From the NCBI RefSeq assembly GCF_000009905.1, contig NC_006177.1:2294001-2358000 (forward strand): DNA of 64,000 nucleotides, written 5' to 3'. The position numbers and the translations under genes are program-made. The DNA comes from Symbiobacterium thermophilum IAM 14863. GTDB taxonomy: Bacteria > Bacillota > Sulfobacillia > Symbiobacteriales > Symbiobacteriaceae. Below, in pieces: positions 16,933 to 26,200 of this stretch. The notes under the pieces are model-generated. The model made no database searches. It had not been told where the DNA came from and saw nothing but the letters and a program-made list of their open reading frames with translations. How positions within the stretch are numbered: the first letter of the stretch is position 1; each line of letters starts with the position of its first letter.

Positions 16933-17186
16933 GCAGACTCCTCCTTTCCACCGGCGGCGCCGGCGGCCTGCGCGGCGCGACGACGCACCCGGTCGGAGGC
17001 GACGCCGATGGCCGTCCCCAAGGCCAGCACGACGGCCACCGTGATCGCGATGTACCGCGCCCGCGGCTCCCGGGCGAACATCGCCAGGGGGCTGCGCCCG
17101 CCGATCCACTCGATGGTCATGTGGGTCAGCGTCAGAAACACCCATATCCCCAGCGTGATCAGGAATCCACGCACTCCCCCATGCAC
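16920..17186 (-). CDS. Small membrane protein, unknown function
   Basis: The 88-residue protein has two hydrophobic helices (about residues 7-24, FLITLGIWVFLTLTHMTI, and 44-62, YIAITVAVVLALGTAIGVA) and a basic C-terminal tail, so it should sit in the cytoplasmic membrane. The GTG start at 17186 follows AGGAGGG by 8 nt. The 3' end overlaps the 2-hydroxyacid dehydrogenase start. I do not recognise the family. Confidence 0.65.
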   Translation of the reverse strand: MHGGVRGFLITLGIWVFLTLTHMTIEWIGGRSPLAMFAREPRARYIAITVAVVLALGTAIGVASDRVRRRAAQAAGAAGGKEESAWPG

Positions 17187-17279
17187 CGGTCATCCCTCCT
17201 GGAGACAGAAAATTCGCCAAAGAAGAGGTCCTCTCCTGTCTTCCCAGGGACGATCATCCCGCGTGAGGGGGGGACGGGT

Positions 17280-18041
17280 GTGCCCGATCCGATGACCCTG
17301 CTCCTGCTCACCCTCTTCGGCTACACCGGTCTGCCCACCCTGCTGGCGCGGACCGGTTTCCGCCGCGCGCTCACGGGGCTGCCGGCCGTGCCGCCACAGG
17401 TCGCGCTCACCTTCGACGACGGTCCGGATCCGGTGTGGACCCCGCGGATCCTGGAGATCCTGGACCGCTTCGGGGTACGGGCGACCTTTTTCATGCTGGG
17501 CAGCCGGGCGGAGGCTCATCCCGACCTGGTGCGGCAGGTGGCCGCCGCGGGGCACGAAGTGGGCGTGCACGGATACCGGCACCGGCCGGCGGCCCTGCAG
17601 GGGCTGCGGTCCACCCTGGCGGACGTGGAGGCCACCGTGCGGGTCCTGACCGGGATCCTGCAGCGCCGGCCCCGCTACTACCGGCCGCCGTGGGGCATCT
17701 TCAACCTCTGGACGGGGATCGCCGCGAAGCGGCACCGGCTCATCCCGGTGGTCTGGTCGTTGCACGTGGCCGAGTGGTCCCGGGCGACCACGGCCCACTC
17801 CATCTACCTGGACGCCATGCGCCGCGCGAAGCCCGGCACCGTCCTGCTGCTGCACGACGCGGCCGGACCGGGTTCACGGCCCGACGCCCCGGCGGTCGTG
17901 GCCCGGGCGCTGCCCCGGGTGATCGCCGGGCTCAGGCGCCGGGGGCTCACGCCGGTCAGCCTGTCGGAGCTGCTGGAGCCGGCGGAAAGGAGGGTGACGG
18001 ATGCGCCGCCTGGTCCGGACATGGGATCGCCTCGTCCGTAG
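17280..18041 (+). CDS. Polysaccharide deacetylase (NodB domain)
   Basis: The 253-residue protein is a carbohydrate esterase family 4 enzyme that removes acetyl groups from peptidoglycan or another polysaccharide. It has motif 1 TFDDGPD with the catalytic aspartate, the metal-binding histidines in motif 2 HGYRHR, motif 3 YYRPPWG, and the late LLLHDA motif. A hydrophobic N-terminal stretch (MTLLLLTLFGYTG) may anchor it in the membrane. The GTG at 17280 follows GAGGGGG. It overlaps the next gene by 41 bp. Confidence 0.9.
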   Translation: MPDPMTLLLLTLFGYTGLPTLLARTGFRRALTGLPAVPPQVALTFDDGPDPVWTPRILEILDRFGVRATFFMLGSRAEAHPDLVRQVAAAGHEVGVHGYRHRPAALQGLRSTLADVEATVRVLTGILQRRPRYYRPPWGIFNLWTGIAAKRHRLIPVVWSLHVAEWSRATTAHSIYLDAMRRAKPGTVLLLHDAAGPGSRPDAPAVVARALPRVIAGLRRRGLTPVSLSELLEPAERRVTDAPPGPDMGSPRP

Positions 18042-18642
18042 GTTCCTCGGCATCCGGCCGGCCCGCCCGGACGGCGTCCTGGGTTACGCCGTGCGCCGCT
18101 ACCGGGGCCGGGGCATCGCCGTGGAAGGCGGGGCGTCGCTCCGCCGGGGCGACCTGGTGCTGGAGCTGCACCTGGACAGCCGCCGCCTGGCCGAGAAGAC
18201 CGCAGGCCAGAGCCCGCACCGGCGCATCCTGTGGCTCCGGCGAACCCTGCTGGCCGACCTGCGCGCCCTGGCCCGGGCGGTGGAGTCGGACCCCGCCCTG
18301 GCCGGGGCCGCGGGTCTCTGGGGGATGACCGTGCTCCACCGCGGGGTCGATGCCCTCGGCTTCGCCGTGGCCGAGCCGGCAGCCGGCTTCGTCGGCCGGC
18401 TGGCCACCTGGTACATGCGCGGGCTGCTCGCCGCCTACCACCCCGAGGCAACAGATCGGGTGCAGCACCGCGCCGAGGCGCTCGTCGCGCGGGAAATCTT
18501 CCTCCCGATGGACAGGCTCCGTGCCTTAATCGGGCCCGCGCCGGCAGACGGGGAGGAGGCGTTCCAAACGGTAGGGCCCGCCCGGCCGGGACGGTCCTCC
18601 GGACCAGGAGGGCCCACCGCATCGTCGGAGCCGCCTACCTGA
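18001..18642 (+). CDS. YkoP-like protein
   Basis: The 213-residue protein has no catalytic motifs I can name. Its pattern (LGYAVRRYRGRGIAVEGG, RRGDLVLELHLDS, then a helical region and a basic C-terminus) resembles YkoP-like proteins that are often encoded next to polysaccharide deacetylases in Firmicutes. It starts with ATG at 18001 inside the deacetylase gene, preceded by AAAGGAGGGTGACGG, so translation is coupled. A role in envelope polysaccharide modification is inferred from the neighbour only. Confidence 0.65.
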   Translation: MRRLVRTWDRLVRRFLGIRPARPDGVLGYAVRRYRGRGIAVEGGASLRRGDLVLELHLDSRRLAEKTAGQSPHRRILWLRRTLLADLRALARAVESDPALAGAAGLWGMTVLHRGVDALGFAVAEPAAGFVGRLATWYMRGLLAAYHPEATDRVQHRAEALVAREIFLPMDRLRALIGPAPADGEEAFQTVGPARPGRSSGPGGPTASSEPPT

Positions 18643-18937
18643 GGCGTCAACACGACCTTGACTACCGTTGTTGCCGAGCAAACCGTCGCGTACACCCACG
18701 GCTCCAGGGCGAACAAGGCAAGGGGGCTCCGCCACCCGCCCCATGTCCGCTTGCGCCAGCGCTGAATGGTGAGTGTAACCGCCCGAGTCGCGCCTTCACA
18801 CCCTTGCTATATGCGGAGTCCTTGAGAGTTGCCGAAACATCCCCATTCACCTGAGTATTACTTCGACTCCCCTGAACGATAGTTAGATCAGGCTTTGGCC
18901 CTCTTGAAGGGACAGACTGACGGTGCGATCACAGCGG
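18643..18937. other. Gap at the left edge of the AT-richer island
   Basis: About 295 bp without a supportable gene. Base composition shifts here: the first ~130 bp are GC-rich like the left neighbours, and from about 18,780 the sequence becomes visibly richer in A+T. Short open frames have no ribosome sites. No transposase, tRNA or direct repeat bounding the island was seen. Confidence 0.5.
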
Positions 18938-19609
18938 CTAAGCCATTCTCTTGTCAAGAGCGCTTCCTCGTAAATACCATCGATTCTCACAATATGCTTC
19001 GACCATACGCTTCATGTATTCCAAGCAATCAATAACAAGCTCATGTAATTCCCGGTACTCGTCCAAGGTAACCTCACGCCTCTCGCCGTGAGCGATACCA
19101 TTTCGGAGGCCCAAGAGTGAACGGTCAATCTTCACAGCCTTGGCTCTCCAATATTCATCGTAAGGAAGTCCAATAGTGCAAAGAACGTTGCTGAGTACCT
19201 CACTATTAAGGTTTGAAGCTGTGTCAATTATGCCTTCTGTAGGAATCCGTGCCTGCTCTGTGTCAAATCGGATGAAAGACTCAACGAGTTGTACATGCTT
19301 TTCAGCCTGCTTTGTACGAGCAGCTTGCTGTATGTCCCCTAAACGAGCAACAGCCACAAAGTTGAACTGGAGATCGCAGTAACGGAGACCCTTCGAAGCA
19401 ACATATGCAAGATAGGCCTGGGCTGCCAGTTTTATGTAACCTTCCCAGTGGGCATACAATATCGGCACAGCAGCTCTAAGCCAAAGCTTTCGTAGATGGT
19501 CCCTCTTGCAGGCTTCCACCTCAAGCTTGAAAGTCGTGAGTTCCCGCTTACGCCAGGCCAACTCGCTGTCCAAGAATGACACCAACTCGTCAACTGAACG
19601 AATCTTCAT
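18938..19609 (-). CDS. HEPN-domain putative RNase (MAE_28990/MAE_18760-like)
   Basis: The 223-residue all-helical protein opens with MKIRSVDELVSFLDSELAWR and has LYAHWEGYIK at about residues 51-60. It contains the HEPN active-site motif R-x4-H in RNGIAHGE (R169, H174). HEPN proteins with this motif are metal-independent RNases used in toxin and abortive-infection systems. The start ATG at 19609 overlaps the TGA of the upstream DUF262 gene (ATGA), so the two proteins are made together. Family name is from recognition of the N-terminal pattern; RNase activity is inference. Gene composition is AT-richer than the surroundings. Confidence 0.82.
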   Translation of the reverse strand: MKIRSVDELVSFLDSELAWRKRELTTFKLEVEACKRDHLRKLWLRAAVPILYAHWEGYIKLAAQAYLAYVASKGLRYCDLQFNFVAVARLGDIQQAARTKQAEKHVQLVESFIRFDTEQARIPTEGIIDTASNLNSEVLSNVLCTIGLPYDEYWRAKAVKIDRSLLGLRNGIAHGERREVTLDEYRELHELVIDCLEYMKRMVEAYCENRWYLRGSALDKRMA

Positions 19610-20715
19610 GGGGCATAGATCGTCCTTCCAAGCGGAATCGTTAAAGGAATGCGTGAGGACGCGCGTACCCCCGAACCTGTACCACTGGTAAACCTCGGAT
19701 TCTCCCAAATTTTCATATGATTTTCGACAAGTTGCTCATAGGACTTTGAGTAGCCAGGAGTGAGGCAGTGGTACCCTATTCCTAAAGCCACAATTTCGAA
19801 CATTGAAATAAGAAATGGGCCAACTGGACGATTCTTTTCAAGGTCGAATCTCTTAAAGCTGTCCTCACCTAGAGTCGATGCTAAAAGACTGAAGGTTTTC
19901 TCGAACGCAGCTTTCGCCTCGTCTCTGTCAAAGGTGGGGTCCTCTGCTATCTTGATAATCTCATCCGTGAGGAAACTTCCGACCTCCTCGATCTTGGACA
20001 AACCGTCAAGCTCTATACGTCGTAACACAATAAACCTAGTTGCTAGTTCCATGTCATACTGCTCACTGAGTTGGCGATCAGTCAGGGGAAGACAGGCTTG
20101 GAAATCTTTATTGTTACGCAATTCGTTGAGCCAGTGATAAAACTCACGGTTAACCATGATCAGGATGCAGTTCCGTACCTCCTGATCAGTCGCGATGGAT
20201 CCACCTGTATTGAGGCGTTGGAAAAGTTCGTATTTACTCTTGGTATCGCTTGTGTTTAGAATAATCTTTATGTCAAACCGCGCCCGCTTAATCTTGAGCT
20301 TCGCGACTTGCGGAAGCTCAATGTCTCCTTCCTTCTCAGCTGTCCATACCATGCCCTGAAGGCTGGGAAGATATCGAGTTGCCCGCAACCTTAGAGGTGG
20401 GACTCTGTTGCCATCCTGATCCTTCAGCTCACCCATCAACTGGAGAACCGTTGAAATTCGCTGAAGTCCATCGATAACGTCCCACGTGCCTGAGCTTGTC
20501 TCAGCAACGAATATGGAGGGAATCGGTATACCTAGCAAGAGGGACTCAATAAAAGCGGTCTTCTGAGCATCAGTCCAGCGAAAGAAGCGTTGGAACTCGG
20601 GATGGATGTCGAGTTCCCCATCACGGTACATGGAAACAAGTTCACCAACCGACATGGCATAGGCGTCGGTGGATATTTCTTGGCTCCTGTCCGCAATCTC
20701 CTTCTCGAGAGACAA
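19606..20715 (-). CDS. DUF262 (GmrS/ParB-like NTPase-nuclease) domain protein
   Basis: The protein has about 369 residues. Its N-terminal half is a DUF262/GmrSD-type domain with PEFQRFFRW (about residues 39-47), DGLQRIST (82-89, the DGQQR-like motif) and FQRLNTGG (about 165-172). DUF262 domains share a ParB/Srx-like fold, and in GmrSD and related systems bind or hydrolyse nucleotides and act with a nuclease. The C-terminal part is helical and unrecognised. The TTG at 20715 is chosen because AAGGGGAGG ends 6 nt before it; an in-frame TTG at 20721 abuts the ribosome site. It overlaps the HEPN gene by 4 bp. Likely the sensor or partner of a two-gene defence module. Confidence 0.82.
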   Translation of the reverse strand: MSLEKEIADRSQEISTDAYAMSVGELVSMYRDGELDIHPEFQRFFRWTDAQKTAFIESLLLGIPIPSIFVAETSSGTWDVIDGLQRISTVLQLMGELKDQDGNRVPPLRLRATRYLPSLQGMVWTAEKEGDIELPQVAKLKIKRARFDIKIILNTSDTKSKYELFQRLNTGGSIATDQEVRNCILIMVNREFYHWLNELRNNKDFQACLPLTDRQLSEQYDMELATRFIVLRRIELDGLSKIEEVGSFLTDEIIKIAEDPTFDRDEAKAAFEKTFSLLASTLGEDSFKRFDLEKNRPVGPFLISMFEIVALGIGYHCLTPGYSKSYEQLVENHMKIWENPRFTSGTGSGVRASSRIPLTIPLGRTIYAP

Positions 20716-20927
20716 CTCCAACCTCCCCTTTCAGTAGGCATAGTATTTCTGCGACCTGCAGACGCAATACCAAACACACCTGGACATTCAGGGTCGACAC
20801 ACGTCATCGGAGGCTATATTCAAACACGACAGGACACGAGTTCTATATAACGCTTACATGTTCCTGCCAGGACTTACCTGTACTCGCACGCTGCAGGTGT
20901 ACATGATCCCATTGTAAGCCACGTCTG

Positions 20928-22574
20928 TTACGTTAATACCGCAATTATCACCGGCGCCAGGACAATCTTCACCACCATCGCCATCGGGTACACCATCGCG
21001 TAGCCCACCGTAGGCAGGTCGTTGCCGGCCTGGTCCAGGGCAAAGCCCAGCGTGGCCGACTGGGTCTGCATCCCGGCGACCATGCCCGTCAGCAGCCCCA
21101 TGGGGATGCGCAGCCAGCGGTAGCCCACGTAGAGCATCACCCACGAGAGCAGCACGATGATCGCCGCGCTCGCGCCGAGGATCGCCCAGCCCCGCGGTTG
21201 GGTCAGCATCTGCGCGAACTCGTAACCCGACCGGGTGCCCACCGCGGCCAGGAAGATGGTCAGCCCCATCTGCCGCAGCAGCATGTTCGCAGAGTAGGGC
21301 AGCACCCAGACCAGCGATCCGGTCCGCTGCCGGGCCCCCAGGAAGAGGGCGACGATCAGCGGGCCGCCGGCCAGCCCCAGCCGCACCGTGATGCCGCCGG
21401 GCAGCGGGATCGGCACCAGCCCCAGGCCGATGCCCAGCGCCATGCCCAGGCCCAGCACCGCGATGTCGATCTCGGAAATCGCCCGGTAGGAGTCCCCGAG
21501 GTACGCGGCCACCTCCTGCTGCCGCTCCCGGCGGGACAGGACCCGCACCCGGTCGCCCAGCTCCAGCGGCATGTCCGCGTACGGGAGGAGCTGCAGGTCG
21601 CCGCGCCAGACCCGCGACACCACGGCCCCGAACCGGTTGGGCAGGTTCAGCTCCCGGAGGGTGCGGCCGGCGACTTCGGGGTTGGAGACGAAGACCTCCC
21701 GCATGTCCACCTCGGACCGGTCGAGGTCCGCCTGGACCTCGCTGACGCAGCCGATGACCTGCGCGGCCCGCTCCAGCTCCTCCACCGGGCCGACGGCGGT
21801 GACCAGGTCGCCCTCCTCCAGGTGGGTCTCCCAGCTCACCACGTCGGCGTGGTCACCCCGCCGGATCCGGCCGAACACCACCTGGAGCCGGTGCTCCGCC
21901 ACCAGGTCCCGCACCGTGCGTCCGAACGCCTTGGGCCGGCACACCCGCAGGGTCCAGCACGTGATCTCGGGCGAGACGCCCGGCACGTCCTTCAGCGTGC
22001 GGGCCTCCGCCCGGTAGTCGATGCGGAAGCAGCGCTCGGCCAGGTAGATCGCCAGGATGACCCCCAGGACGCTGGCCGGGTAGGCGATGGAGTAGCCCAC
22101 CACCGGGTCGGAGAGCTGCCCGGCGGCCCCGGCTCGGGTCAGGTACTCCACCGCCGCCGCCAGCGCCGGGGTGGACGTGAGCAGGCCGGCGAAGACGCCC
22201 GCCGTCTCGCCGGGCCGGAGCGACAGCAGGTAATGCGGGATGAGCAGCAGCGCCGCGGCCAGGAGGATCACGCCCAAGGTCAGCAGGTTATAGATCACGC
22301 CCTTCCCCCGGAACGACCGGAGGAACCCGTGGCCGCTGCTCAGGCCCACGCAGTAGACGAACAGGGCCAGTCCGAACTGGTACACGATCTCCGGCAACTT
22401 CAGGCTGGGATCCAACGCGCCGAAGGCCAGACCGACGAAAAGCACCGCCGCCACGCCCAGGTGGATCCCGCCGATCCGGACGCGGCCCAGCGGGTACCCG
22501 ATGCCCGCGACGATGAAGAGGAGCAGAAGCGGGTTGTCGCGCAGGATGTCTAGCACGTTCCGGGCAGCCTCCAC
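20928..22574 (-). CDS. AspT/YidE-type aspartate:alanine exchanger family transporter
   Basis: The 548-residue integral membrane protein has an N-terminal block of about five membrane helices (NPLLLLFIVAGIGYPLGRVR, then LFVYCVGLSSG), a cytoplasmic middle with two TrkA-C (RCK-C) domains, and a C-terminal helix block containing TRSGYEFAQML and GMQTQSATLGFA. This is the layout of the aspartate-alanine exchanger family. Substrate is unknown; the family includes true Asp/Ala antiporters and YidE-type orphans. The frame begins with GTG 22574, which lacks a ribosome site; GTG 22556 has GGAGG 11 nt upstream and may be the true start. It marks the return to high-GC sequence after the island. Confidence 0.87.
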   Translation of the reverse strand: MEAARNVLDILRDNPLLLLFIVAGIGYPLGRVRIGGIHLGVAAVLFVGLAFGALDPSLKLPEIVYQFGLALFVYCVGLSSGHGFLRSFRGKGVIYNLLTLGVILLAAALLLIPHYLLSLRPGETAGVFAGLLTSTPALAAAVEYLTRAGAAGQLSDPVVGYSIAYPASVLGVILAIYLAERCFRIDYRAEARTLKDVPGVSPEITCWTLRVCRPKAFGRTVRDLVAEHRLQVVFGRIRRGDHADVVSWETHLEEGDLVTAVGPVEELERAAQVIGCVSEVQADLDRSEVDMREVFVSNPEVAGRTLRELNLPNRFGAVVSRVWRGDLQLLPYADMPLELGDRVRVLSRRERQQEVAAYLGDSYRAISEIDIAVLGLGMALGIGLGLVPIPLPGGITVRLGLAGGPLIVALFLGARQRTGSLVWVLPYSANMLLRQMGLTIFLAAVGTRSGYEFAQMLTQPRGWAILGASAAIIVLLSWVMLYVGYRWLRIPMGLLTGMVAGMQTQSATLGFALDQAGNDLPTVGYAMVYPMAMVVKIVLAPVIIAVLT

Positions 22575-23254
22575 AGGAGTACTTGGGAGTGAGTCCCTCT
22601 CTTTGAGTTTAAACGCCCGCCTGTATCCTCCTGTCTCAGACCTGCCGCACTGTTCCGGCGTCAGGCCGCCCGTTCCGCCCCGTCCCGGCGGAACTCCGCC
22701 TCCGTGCGGGCGCCCCGGGTGCCTGCCGCCTAGTCTTTCCCGGAGAAGGACGGGCTAGCCCCGGCTGCCGGGGCGCTGCCTCTGTCGCCATGAACAGCCG
22801 TCCGACGCGCACGTGCTTCCCGGCCGCAGTACGAACGTCGTGGAACGCCGGCACCGCACCGCCCACCGGGCCGGCGGTCGCGAGCGATAGGCCTCTGAGA
22901 GAGGGCGGGCCCCTGACGGTGATGAGCCCCTGAAGGACGACGAATCGGAGCTGGGGTGCACCGGAGGCGCGGGCGGACGGGCAACGGAACGCCTGCCAGA
23001 CGGGTGAACAGCGGAACGAGTGTCAGCCAGGGCACGAGCGAACGGACGGCAGACGGACGGGCGACCGCTTTCCGGTCGCCCGTTTCCTGATTGCGCGCCA
23101 TCTGCAGTTGCGAAGCCTGCGGGTACACGTCGCCGGACACGACCGGGTGTGCCGGCCAGCGTGGCGGCACCTGCACACAGGCGGCGTCCTGACACGCGGC
23201 CGTCCAGGCCGGGACCGGCGCTCGCCCCGGCCTGGAACCCGGCGCAGATCGTGC
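22575..23254. other. 680-bp gap between addA and the transporter gene
   Basis: No supportable gene. Short GC-driven open frames lack ribosome sites and similarity. Just upstream of the transporter (22,575-22,630) the sequence is less GC-rich, with GTTTAAAC and a GGGA-ctcac-TCCC stem on the minus strand, so its promoter and leader probably lie here. I looked for RNase P RNA, tmRNA, SRP RNA, T-box and cobalamin-box signatures on both strands and found none convincing. Confidence 0.5.
23057..23083 (-). terminator. Putative terminator downstream of addA
   Basis: ACGGGCGACCG (23057-23067) pairs with CGGTCGCCCGT (23073-23083) over a 5-nt loop. It lies about 170 bp beyond the addA stop. On the plus strand it is followed by TTCC; no long U-run on either strand. 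Confidence 0.5.
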
Positions 23255-26200
23255 TCACACGGCGATCGATCTGCGGCTGGCCAGGAAGTGCAGGTAGGCC
23301 TCCTTCACGGGCCGGCCCAGGATCTCCTCCACGGCCCGCCGGTAGAAGCGGATCTGGGTGGTGTAGCGCTGTGCCGCCTGCACGGGGTCGCGCCGGTCGG
23401 TCTTGTAGTCCACCAGGACGTATCCGTCCTCCTCCTCCAGCAGCAGGTCGATCATCCCCTGCACGATGACCACGTCGCCGGCGGCCGCCTCCGGGGGCAG
23501 GTCGCCGTAGACCTCCGCCGCGGGAACGGCCAGCGTGAAGGAGAGCTCCTGGCTGACCCGGTCCCGGGACTGAAGGATCCGCAGGCCCAGGGGCGAGGCG
23601 AAGAAATCCGCGATCGCCTCCGCGTCCACCGCCGCCGCCTGCTGCGGTGTGAGCAGCTCCCGCTCCACCATCTCCGCCAGTTGGCGCCCCACCCCCTCCG
23701 CGTCCAGCGGGCGGCTGAGATCCAGGTGCTGCATCACCACGTGCACCGCGGTACCCCGCTCGGTGGGCGAGAGCGCGCGGCGGTCCTGCTGCAGGAACCG
23801 GGGCCGGGCCGCGAAGGTGCTGGATGACGGCTCCGTGGACGGCGCCGGTTCCTCAACCGGCGGCGCAGACCCCTCGGCCGGCGGCGCCATCTCCTCGGCC
23901 GGCGGCGCCATCTCCTCGGCCGGCGGCGCCATCTCCTCGGCCGGCGCCTCGGCATCCGGATCGAAGTAGCCCTTCAGCTCCGTCACCGACAGCTTGCCGA
24001 AGCGGCGTACCACCGGCTCGAAGGGATAGCGCCAGCCGAAGCGCGCCCGCAGCCGTGCGTGGAGGGCCTCGTCCAGGGGCCGGTCGAGGGGCTCGGCCGC
24101 GCCGATGCGGGCCCAGTCCACCGCCGGCGGGGCTGCCTCAGGCCGCGGCTGCAGAATCTGCTGCAGCGACGCGGGATCCCAGATCGTCACCTCCCAGCGG
24201 GAGGGATCGCCCGCCAAGGCGGGATCCGGGCCGCTCCCGGGGGCCGTCCCGCCCTCGCCCGCCAGTTCCCTGAGCGGGGCGCCGTCCGCGTGGCGCAGCA
24301 CCGCCGGGCCGATCCAGTCCAGATAGCTCCGGGCGGAGAGCAGCAGCGACTCGGGCAGGGGCCAGCCCGGCGCTCCGGCCCCGCGGGACCAGCGCGCACA
24401 CGCCGCCCGCAGGCTCTTCACGCTGCCGACCAGCACCAGCCGCTCCCGGGCCCGGGTCAGGGCCACGTACAGCACCCGCAGTTCCTCCGCCAGATTGGCC
24501 AGCCGCGTGACCTCCCGCACCGCATGGTAGGCCAGGGTCGGGTACTTCAGCCGCGTCCCGGGGTCCACCACCTGCGGGCCGAATCCCAGGTCCCGGTTGA
24601 GGAGCAGGTCGCCGCGCAGGTCCCGGTCGGAGAACGAACTGCCCAGGCCGGCCACGAAGACCACCGGGAACTCGAGCCCCTTGCTCTTGTGGATGGACAT
24701 GATGCGGACCACGTCCTCGCCCTCGCCCAGCGCGGGGGCGGTGCCCATGTCGGACTGTTCCGCCTGCAGCCGCTCGATGAAGCGCAGGAACCGGAACAGC
24801 CCCTGGCGGGCGAACTGGTCAAACTCCCGGGCCCGCTCGTACAGGGCCAGCAGGTTGGCCTGCCGCTGCGCTCCGCCGGGCATGCCGCCCACGTAGTGCA
24901 GATAGCCGGTCTCCTGCAGGATCTGCCAGACCACCTGGCTGAGGGGCCTGCGGCGGGCCAGGGTGCGCCAGCGGTCCAAACACTCCAGGAACCGAACGAG
25001 GACGCCCTCCAGCCCCGGCGCCGTCGACGTCGTCGCTCCGGCCTCCGCCGGGTCCGCCGCCGCGGCCGCCTCGGCCATCGCCGCCCCGCTCGCGGGCGCC
25101 GGGGCCGCCTCCGCCATCGCCGCCTCGCTCGCGGGCGCCGCGGCCGCCTCCGCCATCGCCGCCCCGCTCGCGGGCGCCGCCGCCGCGACCAGGGCGTCGT
25201 AGAAGGAGCCCCGGGGGTTCGCCAGCCGGATGCGGGCAAGGTCGGCGGCGGAGAGGCCGACGATGGGCGAGTGCAGGACCGCCGCCAGCGGGATGTCCTG
25301 CAGGGGGTTGTCCAGCACCTGCAGGAGGCTCAGGAACACCTGCACCTCGGTGGCCTGGAAGTAGCCGGTCGATACCTGGCCGTAAGCGGGGATCCCGGAC
25401 TGGCTCAGCACCTCGATGATCGTGTTGATCCGCCCGGTCGTGGCCCGGAGCAGGATGGCGATGTCCCGGTACTGCAGGGGCCGGTAGGTCTTCAGCTTCC
25501 GGTCCCAGACCTGCACGGGCGGCTGGTCGGCGGTGCCGTCCACCATCGCCCGGATGCGGGCGGCGATAAGCCGGGCCTCCCGCTCCATGGCCGTCAGGTC
25601 GGCCAGCTCGGCCAGCGCCGGGTCTTCCTCCTCGCCGTCGGCCTCGCCGGCGACGCCGTCCCCCGACGCCGCCTCGGGGCCGGATGCAGCCGGGGCCTGG
25701 CCCGATCCGGCGCCGTCCGCGGGCCCCTGCTCCTCCCCGTCCAGGAGGTGCAGCTCCACCGGTGGCTCCGCCGCCTCCTCCCCGGGCAGGGGCGGATAGC
25801 CGGCCCGGTACACCAGCTCGGCGTCCCGGTCGTAGTCCAGCTCGCCCGCCCGTGCGCTCATGATCTGCCGGAAGAGGAAGTTGACGGCGTTCACCACGCC
25901 CTCCCGGCTGCGGAAGTTGGCCCCCAGCACGATGCGGGCGCCGGCCGCGCCGGGTTCGGGCGCGCCGGCCCAGGGCCGGTACGCGCCGTACTTGGCCAGG
26001 AACAGGCCGGGGTCCGCGTGCCGGAACCGGTAGATGGACTGCTTCACGTCGCCCACCATGAACCGGTTGGGCGGGCCCTCCTGCCCGTCCCGGGCGACCA
26101 GGGTCAGGATCGCGTCCTGCACGCCGTTGATGTCCTGGTACTCGTCCACCAGGATCTCCCGGTAGCGGGCCCGGAGGTCCCGGGCCACATCCGAGGGAAC

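Larger units (their letters stand above)
18780..20927. other. AT-richer island carrying the DUF262-HEPN pair
   Basis: Codon use and base composition change sharply inside this stretch: third positions are mixed instead of almost all G/C, and A/T runs are frequent. GC-rich sequence resumes at the aspT-like stop codon. The change coincides exactly with two linked genes of defence-associated families, which suggests horizontal acquisition. No mobility gene is present. Confidence 0.7.

Noticed and set aside
18643-20927. Prophage or insertion sequence as the carrier of the AT-richer island
   Set aside because: No integrase, transposase, terminal repeats or target-site duplication were visible, so only horizontal origin by composition is claimed.
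22575-23254. Possible riboswitch or structural RNA (GACCTGCC near 22640 recalls a B12 box)
   Set aside because: The rest of the cobalamin aptamer is missing on either strand, and no RNase P, tmRNA or T-box signature could be found.
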